Source of the DNA: Ceratopteris richardii
Taxonomy: Eukaryota > Streptophyta > Polypodiopsida > Polypodiales > Pteridaceae
Direction: 5' to 3'
Assembly (NCBI GenBank): GCA_020310875.1
Contig: CM035430.1
Span: forward strand, 105,800,376-105,864,375
DNA length: 64,000 nt
In this document: positions 1 through 11,680 of the stretch, piece after piece
Layout: each line of letters opens with the position of its first letter
Numbering within the stretch: position 1 is the stretch's first letter
Translations under genes and position numbers: made by a program
The notes under the pieces: generated by a model
Told to the model about the DNA's origin: nothing
The model's database searches: none
Seen by the model: only the letters and a program-made list of their open reading frames with translations

Positions 1-1509
<1,509 letters not shown>

Positions 1510-1627
1510 CTCTTTCTTTATTGTAGGTTATTCAAGAAGTTCACCAAGCATAAAATATGGCTAATTGTTGTAAGTACAATTTTCATTGTTTGTATATCAT
1601 TTAAATTATTTTATTTTCATTAATTAA

Positions 1628-2690
1628 CATACTCACACTTACTCATTCATATGCACCTATACACATATACATGAACAACATGCTCACACTTATACACACA
1701 CATACATATGTATATACACACACAGGCACACATACACATGCACATGCAAATACACACACATATACACACATACATGCACATAAACTTACACATATAAATA
1801 CACATACACATACACACACATACATGCACACATACATGCACACATACACATATGCATATGCACAAACATATCTACAAACACATATACACACATGCATGCA
1901 TTATTGCATATAAACATACACACATTAACACATACTAATTATACACATGCATATGTACATTCACATGCATTCACATACACATGGATGCAAATGGAGATGC
2001 ATGCACATGCACATGCATGCTCATACATATACACATGCACATAGATACACATACACACACATACACATGCACACATATACACATGCACATACATACACAC
2101 ACATACACTTACACATATATATGCACATACATACATATACACACATGTATGCACATACATACACATATGCACATACACTTACATGTACACATGCACATAC
2201 ATACATATACACACATACACATGCACACACATACTCACATACACTTGCACATACACATGCACATACATACATATACACACTCATATACATACACATACAC
2301 ACATATACACATGCATATATACCTACACATGCACATACAAATACACATACATACATGATATACTTATACACATACATATATACACATACGCATGCACATA
2401 CACACATATACACACACATACACATACATATGCACACACACATGCACATACACCTACACGTACACATACACATACACATATACATACATACCCATTCACA
2501 TACAGATACACATACACACATGTATATGCATAAAACATATCTATATGCACATATATACACACACAAATACATGCATATAGACACACTTACATAAATATAG
2601 ATGTATACCTAGATGTGCATACATACATTTTATACACACACAACTACACGCACATACATACATATATACACACAAACACACATATAATAT
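1628..2690. repeat. CA/TA-rich cryptic simple repeat
   Basis: About 1.06 kb of degenerate ACACATACATATGCAC-type sequence. It opens reading frames on both strands that translate to His/Thr/Tyr on the plus strand and Cys/Val/Met/Tyr on the minus strand. These are low-complexity artefacts. Blocks of the same kind occur at 3735-4120 and 21475-21530. The Gypsy element at 4121-21469 is inserted between those two, so they were once continuous. Confidence 0.95.
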
Positions 2691-2870
2691 GAATGAATTA
2701 TATAATTAAAGTAGTAAATCACATTTTAAATATAAAGAACAATAAAAATCATTAAAATAAGGCTTTTCATTAATTAGAACCATATACACAATTCAAAACA
2801 TAACTAAAATGAGAAAATACATGGATATAAAAAAAGTAAGTATATCAATGTAAGAAATATATATAATGTA

Positions 2871-3654
2871 TCAGTCATCATGAACATCCTCATCCACATC
2901 ATCTTCTAAGTCCTCATCATCATGATCATCCTCATCATCATGATCATCTTGATCATCATGATCATCCTCATCATCATGATCATCCCCATGATCTGCTGTA
3001 TCTGTAGTGGCATCATGGGTAGAGGTGTGAGCACTCTGTGACGATCAAGATCATCCCACCTGTGTCTGTCTCTCCACCTCATCCATATCTACTTCTCCAT
3101 AATACTCCTATATGACATATAATAATCATAAAAAATTAAAATATAAAGAATCAATTAAAATAAAATAATTATATGAAATTTACTAATACTCACACAAGCA
3201 TTTGGATGAATTTGCATGTACTCACTAAGATGTCAATATCCACAATGTGTAGCAAAATCGGTTTCCTTTTTTTTAGGATATTGACTATAATCCTTTTGCT
3301 ACAGTGAAACAAATAAAAAAGATTAATGATTAGTGTTTGAACTAAAATAAAAAATATAGTTTCAATCATACATATACTTACAAATATAGCTACAATTTAC
3401 TGAACCATGATGGCCCATTCGGCCTAAGTGTGACGTATGACCAAGCTCAACTCTCTTCTTTGCACTTTCTTGCATTTATCAAATGAAACAAAAAAGCATA
3501 CATTAAATATAAAACATATGAGAATTATAAGTCACTCTAATATAAGCTATTAATTTGTATACCTTCTACTGAGAAAATGACTCCTGAACACATAGCTGTC
3601 TACAAAAATACTGCCATGTCTCAAGTGGTATAATAGGTCTTCTCTTATTTTGTT
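2871..3654 (-). pseudogene. Decayed spliced gene with acidic tail, possibly transposase-derived
   Basis: Four exon-like blocks can be read on the minus strand: about 3654-3563, 3457-3382, 3298-3194 and 3107-2871. Most edges carry GT or AG splice signals, for example GTATAC after 3563, GTAAGT after 3382, TGTAG before 3298, GTGAGT after 3194 and TATAG before 3107. The blocks contain an ETW-YFCRQL segment, a KKRVELGHTSHLGRMGHHG segment and a KETDFATHCGY segment. They end in a run of Asp/Glu/His residues (DHDDED repeats) and a TGA at 2871-2873. The order of a Trp-rich block followed by a basic HT-x-GR block recalls plant Ptta/En-Spm transposase-like proteins, but this is only a resemblance. In-frame TGA and TAG codons and at least one phase mismatch show it is broken. 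Confidence 0.35.
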
Positions 3655-3734
3655 CTACCATACAATATCTCCTATCATTTCAATCTCAAACAAAAAGAAG
3701 AATAAGAATATAAAAAATAACTTTAAATTTAAAA

Positions 3735-4120
3735 ACATACATGTACAGTCACACACATACATGCACACACACATACATAGTGAATTCATGCCCACACACA
3801 TACATATATACATACACATATGCATGCATACACATACACATATAAATACACTTAAACATACATACCTACACTTACATATACATATATACACACACATACA
3901 TACACATACATATATGCATACAATTACACATACATACATACCCACACATACACAGATATACACACACATGCATGCATAGACATACACATATACATACATA
4001 CACATACACATATACATACACATACATAGGAAACACATACCCACACACATACATATATAAAAGCACACATACATGCATACACATACACATATACATACAC
4101 TTACACACATACATACCTTA
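3735..4120. repeat. CA/TA-rich cryptic simple repeat (insertion target)
   Basis: About 385 bases of ACACATACATATAC-type sequence with no coding content. It continues after the Gypsy element at 21475, so it is the insertion target. Confidence 0.93.
4116..4120. repeat. Target site duplication CCTTA, left copy
   Basis: CCTTA directly precedes the LTR terminus TGTTGC at 4121 and is repeated at 21470-21474, just after the other LTR. Confidence 0.95.
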
Positions 4121-4767
4121 TGTTGCTCTAGCACAATGGTGAGAACCACGTTAAGAAGCTCCACCTCCTTAATGTCAATCCGCGGAAGAGATAGGAGTGA
4201 TATGAAGATCGTGAATGTGAGATGATGTGAGAGTGAAGGTGAGAAGCACCAAGATGCACACACACATACACACACACAATGAAGAGACAAGCAAGACACA
4301 ATGGAAGGTGGGAAATTAGCTCTATTACTCAAGAACACTATTACAAGCTCAAAAGAACTCTAACCTCAAACAAGCTAACACTAACCACTTCAAAAATGAG
4401 CTCTCTAGCTCTTTTTATAGTTTCTAGACTAGTTTTGACCGGTTTCACATCTAGTGACCGGCATAGTTAAAAATTAGGTCCTAGATGCTATTTGGAAGGG
4501 TAAACGATGTCTAAAAATAACGAAAATTGGTACGCGCATTCTACCTAAGCTCCTCAAGCTCAAGGACTCCTCGGCTTGCACAAAATGGAGCTATGGATTA
4601 CAAAATGGGGTTTTCTATGTTACATATGTTACAATAGTGATAAAAATCACTGTTGGAGGTTCTTGGAAAGTATTTGAAAACATAATTCTTTAAAAAACGA
4701 TTCGACTGGCTCCCTCCTCTGTCGTTACATGCTTCCGCGTCGTCTGTGCCTCTGGCTGCTTCCAACA
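4121..4767 (-). repeat. 3' LTR of Gypsy element 1
   Basis: 647 bp, TGTTGC...CCAACA on the plus strand. It matches 20823-21469 except for five substitutions, mostly transitions, two of them at CpG. An 80-codon open frame inside it is an LTR artefact present in both copies. Confidence 0.96.
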
Positions 4768-7700
4768 CCCCCCTCCCTCTCGCTTCTGTCGTCCCTGACA
4801 GAACCTTGTTGTGAGGTCTGCCGGATATAGTTCTGTAGGAGGTCTTGAGCGAGGGTGTGCTCGGAGATACGAATGCCTCGGGCCAGGTCTGCCTCGAGTT
4901 TCTCCCAGTCGATTGGTTGCGGTTCTTCCGGTGGCGGGAGTTGATAGTGTGTGGAATAGACCATTCGTTCACAGGCAAATAAGTGTAATAAATGTGTAGG
5001 CCTGCTTATGAATACCTCTGAATGGTATTCCCAGAAGCCGATTGTGAACATCTCTTCGAATGTCTGCTTGTAGCACGCCGGTAGGTACTTTATTCTGCAG
5101 TGCCAGGCATAACACACCCGTAGCGATGGCGTTGTACTCATATCATATACCAGATCGAAATTGCCATGCTCAAAGCCCGGGGTGTTGACATGTGGTGCCT
5201 TGACGCGTCGGAAGACTTTAAAAATCATTTGCATCATGTCAAAGATTTTGACAGTCATATGCGCGGCTATATCATCCATATGCTTTAATCTAGGGAGCCA
5301 GTGGCGAATTGTAGCCATCATGTAGCCAACAGTTGGTAACTCAATGGGTGGCTTAAAATAGGGGTAATTCAACCAATCTTGGCACTGCTTATTGTTTTGT
5401 ACCTTAATAGCAAAGGCAATCCAGGAGCGGCGTCGTGGCACTGGTCCCCAACATGGATTGTACTTCAAATGCAAAGGTGCCTTTACCCATGTACTCATCA
5501 TCTCTGGATACTGCTGTAGTAAATTTTTTCGCCACTCTGGTTGATAGATCCTTCCTTTCTGTGCATCTGGTGGTAGATCCGCCGCCTCGAATTGAGTTGC
5601 ATGCGATGGTTTCTTACCTGTCTCTTTCTCAATGGCTAACTGGTATTCGGCCATTAACATGAAATACGGTTTATACTGTAGCTCGTGCCCAGATATGTAT
5701 CGTCGTGGGGCCAAATGAGCAAAGAATGGAGACTGTAATATCTTTTCTTCTATCATCGCCATGGCATGTAATTGTGCCTCTACTCTCGCTGAGTGTGTTG
5801 TTCCAAGTTCCTCAATAGTCTTCATCCACGCGGGGGTCGGAAGTTCGTACGTCATCTGACCTTTGGCCGTGACGCGTCCGCCTGGGATGGGTTGTGGCTC
5901 GTACGCTTCTTCAAATGTTTCCTCCACCAGGATGGTGACCGTTTCTTCCTCAGCTGGAAGCTCAGGTGGGGAATCTAGCCTTGGTGGCGCTTCATATACT
6001 GCAATCCTTGATTCAAGGGTCGATACCTGGGCCCGTAATGAGTTGAGTTCCTCTAGGAGGTCAGGAGAGGGGTCCACAGGTGCTGGTATGTCTTGGTGTG
6101 CCGGTTCTCGTAACTGGAGTAATTTGTCATCTTCTTTGAGTTTCTGTAACTCCTCGTTCATGCGGTCATATTCATCTAGCAATCTTACATGATCGTCTAG
6201 CAGCATCCTCATTGAGTCTGAAGGAATGGCTTTGAACCTGCTAGGACTGAGTGGTTGGTCTGGGTGGTCGAGCGCTGCTTCTAAGTTTTCTCGGTTCTGA
6301 TCCTGTAAGCGCTGGTTTTCTTCCTTGGCAGCTGCTAGGTGTCTTCGTAGTAAGCCCATGTTTCGTGTTAGCGTTGCATTGCGGACTGTCTGGGCTCTTA
6401 ATAAGTTATCCAGGTCAGCAGTGGCTTCCTTGGTCTTTTCTTCGCTTTCTAGTTCCAATTTGTGATAAGCCTCACGTAATTCCTAGTAGCGGGTGTTCAG
6501 AGAGGCATTCTCAATAGACAATAAATTAAGCTGCGACTGTAAGTCATTGGTTGTCCTCTGCAGCTGCTGATAATTATCACCAAGAGATGTGAACTCATCT
6601 CTTACTTGCGTCATACACATGAACATCTGTCGGAATGCATTATCTACAGTGGGTGATAGTATTAACGGGGTGCTAAATGAAGATGCAGTTGGTGTAGATG
6701 CAACGGGAACGGGGAATGGGGATGGGAAGGTGGATGATGTAGTGATTGTTGAAAATTGTGATGTGCCTAAAAATGTTTGTGCCGGGAGTGAAGTGAGTGA
6801 TGGTGCAGCGGGTGGTGAGATGTCCATGTCAGTGGACGTATCTAGTGCGGTGACCGTGAATATGGGTGTGATCGTGGGTGCTCGTGCTAGTGTAAATACG
6901 GGATTTACAAAGGTTGAGGGGTAATTTACAGGGGGGCTGGCTGGAGCAGCTTGGTGGAAAGAGGAAAGAGGGGTTACAGTGGGTCGGGGAGGTGAGACGG
7001 GGGAGAAGGTTAATGGCGGTGGGAATGGGAAGAGGGGTCTTGGAGTTGTGGGGAAAGATGGAAAAGATTGAAGAAGGAATGGGTTGGGTAGAAAGGTGGG
7101 TGTGGAAGGTAGACTAGGGTTAATGGGTGCGGGAATTGTGGGGTTAGTGGTCGTAAAGACAATTTCTGCAACACCACCGGCGAATGAAGATGTGGGTCTG
7201 GGGGAAGGAGGGTGAAGAGGGGAGGCTGGATGGACGGGTGGTGAGAGAGGAGCGGTTGGGGTGGTCGGTACTTCAGTGACTGCTGAGGTAGGTACAGTTG
7301 TAGCGCGGGGTGGGGAATCTACAATGATGGTTTCTACAGCCAATGAACTTTCGGGGACGAGGCGTGCCGCCCTGGCTTGTTCTGAAGATTGTGCTCCAGT
7401 TGGTACACGAATGTATTCGCCGGGCTTTGACAGTACTCGTACTCTGCGGGGGTCAAACTGTGGTAGTGGCTTTCTTTGCAAGTACCTGAGTGCTTCGTTG
7501 GAACCTACTGATTTGACTAACTCTTTGAATCCTTTGATGTATGCGTCTTCGAATCCGCCTGTGACAAGTTCTTGTTCTATTATTATTTGACTCTCTTCCT
7601 CTGTCAGCTTTTTGCGTGCCCAAACTTTTTCCATAGTTCTATACAACTTCTTGATAGCTAGTGTGTAAGCGGCTGCCTCGTAAGTTTCATCTTCATGGGT

Positions 7701-9227
7701 ACTTGTATCGCCATGTGTGTCTGTTTGTTGGCCTTGGCCATCTGTCTGTTCATGCTCTTGGGATTCATGTGTTCCCTGGCTAGCTTCGTCGTCACCTTCA
7801 TCGTCATCGGTCGCTGTCCTTTCCTCATTAGAGCTGGACACGATCTGTCCTTATGGCTGATCCCTGGGTGTGGTAGGGTAGCTAGGCCTTTCAAATTCTT
7901 GAGAAAACAATTGTCCTTCTGAAAACTGGAACTCATTGGAGAATGCATCGGGCATCTCAAAATCAAAAGTTTGGTCCAGTGGCTCTGCTTGTCCTGGTTC
8001 TAAATGCGGTATTGGAAAAGAGAAAGCTTCTGCACCAATAGTGGTGGGAAGTTCAGCTGCTGTGGTGATAGGTTCTGTGGTTGTGGCTGCTTGGGGTGCG
8101 ACAGTACTGGTGGTGCCCTCCGGCATAACTGGTCTCGATAACCGTATACGAATTGGTGGTACCGTGGGAGTGGCTGCTGTTGGTGACTGCTCTGGAGATG
8201 GTTGTGGTGAGGGTGATTCTGGGACTTGTAGGCACGGGATAGTACCTCTCATCCGCTTTTCGGCTCTGCCTTTGCTAGACTTTCTAGCCTTCCTAGTGGT
8301 GCCTTTAAATGCTTTCAGTTCCTCACTAGTCATGGCGCGCTCTATGGGTAAATCATATGCCAAGCACATGTATATAATCCTTGTGAGGGCGCAGCATCCA
8401 TTGATTACCTTCTTTCGCTCCCACCTATGTTGTGCCAAATAGAGCTGATCAATTATCCAGCTGGCTAGATCAACCGTTTGAGGTCCAGTACATGCTAAGT
8501 ATAATCCAAACCAGATTCTCTTGTGGGGCATGGTAAAACGATCCTGAGCTGGGAAAGCAAAGTGCTACATGCATATCCGTAATGGCTTAGAAAGCTCAGG
8601 GGTTATGGCTGAAATATCCTCCCACTTAGTTACGTCACCACGTTTCATCTGCTTTGGGACTAGCCGTTCTTTCTCCGTTGGAGTGTGTGTTCCATGTATT
8701 TTTAGAGCTGCGCGAATTAAATCTTTAGACAAATAGAACCTTCTAAATGGAGGATCATTTACCAAGGATGGTAACATGAATGTGCCAGGTAGATTCGTGT
8801 TTTCTGAAGCTGTTAAGGTGGTTACCAAGTAAAAGCATCTGTAAAAATCGGGTTTAGGCAGAGGGTCACTAAAGTATTCTGTAAATCCCGCTCATGCCCA
8901 AACGTGCGTTAAATCTTGTGTATTCTGCAGTCCTTCAAACTCTCTTGAAAAGAATTGGTACTTGGTCCATGTGCGAAGATCAAATGCCAAATTGGCCTCA
9001 AATATGAAATCAGTGTCTGCTAATGGTCCTGCTAGGCCTTGAAACCAATGAGAGTTACGATGGATCTTCTCGGTATATCCTCTAGGAGGATCATCGATTG
9101 GCATGGGTCCTGGAAAACCTTGAAACTTTGGTGGTTGCACCGTAGGATAAGATTCTGCTAGTAATTCTCCAATAGTGGCCATCGGTGCACTAGGGCCATC
9201 TTCTGATGGTCCTGCTTCGGTTTGCAT
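4725..9227 (-). pseudogene. ORF3 of Gypsy element 1: coiled-coil protein encoded after pol
   Basis: One frame of 1,501 codons starts at the ATG at 9225-9227 and is interrupted by four stops: TGA 8892-8894, TAG 8565-8567, TAA 7851-7853 and TAG 6483-6485. No frameshift is needed. Residues about 30-300 form a conserved globular block with HRNSHWFQG, LPSL, IHGTHTP and PHKRIWF motifs. A Pro/Ser/Thr-rich linker follows, containing MDISPP. Next comes a Leu/Gln/Glu-rich coiled coil (about residues 870-1010), then a C-terminal block with FATQFEAADLPP-like, NPCWGPVPRRR, IRHWLPRLK and YDMSTTPS motifs. Element 2 carries the same protein, and its sequence gives Arg, Gln and Gln at three of the stops. I see no signal peptide or membrane segment, so it does not look like an envelope protein. 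The frame differs from gag-pol, so a separate, probably spliced, message is likely. Function unknown. Confidence 0.8.
4768..4781 (-). other. Polypurine tract of Gypsy element 1
   Basis: On the minus strand GAGAGGGAGGGGGG abuts the 3' LTR. This is the expected plus-strand primer and confirms the element's orientation. ORF3 reads through it. Confidence 0.9.
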
Positions 9228-9694
9228 GATGACTGATGAGCTAATGGAAAAGATCTGCTACAAAAGATTAACACATTAGTATGGAAATTAATTATGATCC
9301 CATTAAGGTGAGACCGCAATCCCTTTCCATAACCGATGTGTAACCCGTGTAGCCAAGTGTCGTGAAGTGATTGATGCAATGATTATTTGCAAAACTAATG
9401 CAGGTCTCTAGACGCCTACATGGTTCAGATTATGCATACATTTCTTGATGAGCTTTTATTATGCATGATGTGGGGTTTTGGTGTATGAATTTATACAAGG
9501 TTTGGTTGAGGGTGAATTATTACAAGGGTGGAGTTTAAACGGGGTGGGAGAATTGTTAGATAATGGGGTACAAGAAGACGTTTGGATAGACGTTTAGGTA
9601 TCCATTTCCTAAGAGTCTTGGGGTGGGTGGTATGTTTCTGCTGAGGGACAAAAAGTGGTATCGGGTTTGGTGGTATTGAAGGATGAAAAGATTT
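9228..9694 (-). promoter_or_regulatory. Gap between pol and ORF3 with candidate splice acceptor
   Basis: No coding sequence. About 45 bases before the ORF3 ATG the minus strand reads ACTAATGTGTTAATCTTTTGTAG, with a possible branch point, a T-rich stretch and an AG. Element 2 has TTCTCACAG at the same relative place. A spliced subgenomic ORF3 message is therefore plausible. This is inference. Confidence 0.35.
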
Positions 9695-10477
9695 CTAAGG
9701 GGTATATATTACATGGCTAGAGGGTTGGGCTATAATACATTGTTTGGGTACCCAAATCTGCATGGGTGTGGGTCTATTCGTTAGGTACTTCTTGGCGATC
9801 CAAATCTGTCGAGTAGTTGTACTTGTAGAAGAAGATCGAGGGGACTTTGGATGCTGACTCTGCTTTTGTTGAAACTTTGTCCTGTTCTCGTCTCTAGTGT
9901 TGCCAATAGCCTGTGGTTGCTGTCCTTTTGGCACCCATATTTGTTTCGTGCCACTTGTTCTGTGATGTTGATACTGCTGCTTTCTTTGCCTTGTCTGGTG
10001 ATGTCGTCGGTCTGGGTTCCTCTGTTGTGGTTGACTCGTTCGTGGTTGGGTTTGGGAGGTCCATTGGACGCTCTGCTTTGGAAAAGAAGGGAGATCCAAC
10101 ACTTGCGTGACCTGCCCATTAGGAAGTGATTCGTTATTTATCTTTAATCTAGGCCAGTCCGCAGCAAGTTTGGAAGGATGAGCACCGCAGGGTGTTGTGC
10201 TCATTTGGCCGCTGATGCAACCCACCTGACCGCTGATTGTATCCATCTGCCCTAGCGGTTGGGTAGCTGCCCCTTCTAGTTTGCAAGAAGCCCCAGGGAA
10301 GATCTTCTGTCGTCCTTCTGATTGACAATTGTCCCTAGCCAAGCCCGAGTGGGTTGGTGTAGACGTAACGTGACTGGTCTGACCCAAGATCTTCCGGTCT
10401 TCCGTCGCATGCGTTTCATAGGGTCTAGGGTTACAAACCTCAATCGGAATGCCGTTAGGGAAGTCAAGCGGTATCAC
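9695..10477 (-). pseudogene. IWVPK-repeat tail of Gypsy element 1 polyprotein
   Basis: About 260 codons in the same frame as gag-pol, separated from it by the TGA at 10478-10480 and closed by a stop at 9695-9697. It is rich in Gln, Ser, Thr and Pro, which suggests disorder. It contains KQIWVPK, RQIWIAK and MQIWVPK motifs in its last third and an LPSFPK motif in the middle. Element 2 has the same kind of segment at 63080-63874, with IWVPK twice, plus KWIPK and IWQPK. No ATG is well placed, so expression would need readthrough or splicing. WVPK motifs near zinc knuckles are known in other plant retroelement proteins, but no function can be assigned here. Confidence 0.65.
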
Positions 10478-11347
10478 TCACTTCTGTTCTAAGGTTCCAA
10501 TCTGTAAGGAGCCTTGTCTAAGATTTAGGTCCACTGAGTGATCGTATAGCCAATCTTGGCCAAGGATTAGGGGTTCTATCAGGTCGTCATCATGGCACAC
10601 TAGTAGCTTCGCTGTCATGGTCACATCCTTAATGAGGATAGGAAGGTCCACCTCACCCATGCAAGGGGTTTCCATGCCTCCTAGGCCTATGAGGTATGCC
10701 CCAATTGGCCGCATTTCTATTCTTGAATCCTTATAGTGGGACCATCTAATAGCACTAGTCGCAGCACCTGAGTCAATTAAAGCCTTGAGCTCTTGGCAAG
10801 GGTTGTCGTGCTCTAACCTGACTGTAATGAATGGTCTCCTGTCCACTATACTAGGATGAGTGGTTGACTTTACTTGACACATGGCCATGGGATATCTGGG
10901 TGTAGTTTCCAGATGGTTATAATGTTCTCTCCCTAGTCCTTGTCTTTTTAACTTCATGCGTTTAATGCGTTCTATTGCTTCTACCTGAGCTTCCGCTCGT
11001 ATTCTATTTTCTTCCTCCTTACGCTTCTTTGCCAACGTGAGTCGTCTAAGCATATCCTCAGTAAGAGGTTCCTGATATAACTTGACTCTACAACCACTAA
11101 TATAATTAGGCATTATATCTCCTTCTAAAGTGGCTAATTGTACTGCTCCACTTGTTGAGAGTCTGTTGATGATCATAGGTCCATAGCCTCGCTTTTCTAA
11201 CTTACGTGCGTGTTGCTTTAGCGTATATACTAGAACTAAATCTCCTTCTTTTAGGCCTTTATCTTTCACATGTGCATCGAAATACGCTTTCTGTCGCTTC
11301 TTCGCTGCATATATTCCTGCTGCTGCCTTTAGCCTAGTTTCTCCTAA
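10478..11347 (-). pseudogene. Integrase C-terminal domain joined to a second retropepsin (element 1)
   Basis: The frame continues from integrase with a basic linker, LVLVYTLKQHARKLEKRGYGP and GAVQLATLEG, typical of the Gypsy integrase C-terminal domain. A Lys/Arg/Glu-rich helix of about 60 residues follows. An aspartic-protease domain then appears: ALIDSGAATSAIRW (catalytic DSGA at about 10766-10780), IGLGG and PLILGQDWLYDH. This is a complete retropepsin signature and is separate from the ILGRPF-type protease upstream of RT. Element 2 retains the end of the same domain at the window edge. The piece lies between TGA codons at 11348-11350 and 10478-10480. Role of a protease after integrase: unknown. 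Confidence 0.85.
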
Positions 11348-11680
11348 TCATTCCAAGTCCATTATCCTCGCTGATAATTCATGGCCGGTCCACTGATGTT
11401 CTTGTGCAACCTTAAGGGTCGGTATCAAGAAGTCCAAAGGAAGCACTGCATTCTGACCAAAAACCATCTGAAAGGAAGTTGCATTGAGTATGGTCTTGTA
11501 GGCCACTCGATATGCCCAAACAGTGTGGTGTAACTGTTTGTCCCAATCTGAAGGTTTGTTGTTCACAAGTTTCGTCAGTACGTTACAAAGGATCTTATTA
11601 GTGCTTTCAGCCTGACCATTGGCCTGAGGATGATATGGTGCGGATTTCTTGTGAATCACCATAAAATCTTGTAACAAATA
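11348..11680 (-). pseudogene. Integrase core, C-terminal half (element 1)
   Basis: This piece continues the integrase core after the TAA at 11681-11683. It contains SAPYHPQANGQAESTNK, whose Glu is the third catalytic acid of the DDE triad, followed by VWAYRVAYKT and FGQNAVLP. The frame closes with TGA at 11348-11350, probably a former CGA, since reading continues smoothly into the C-terminal domain. Confidence 0.9.

Noticed and set aside
1643..2594. Many overlapping frames rich in Cys/Val/Met or His/Thr/Tyr on both strands
   Set aside because: Products of the CA/TA simple repeat; present in several frames at once.
3655..4338. A 227-codon minus-strand frame across the CA repeat and LTR
   Set aside because: Half is simple repeat, and the other half recurs inside the other LTR at 20738-21040.
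4725..9227. ORF3 as a retrovirus-like envelope
   Set aside because: No signal peptide, membrane segment or cysteine pattern; coiled coil and proline-rich linker instead.
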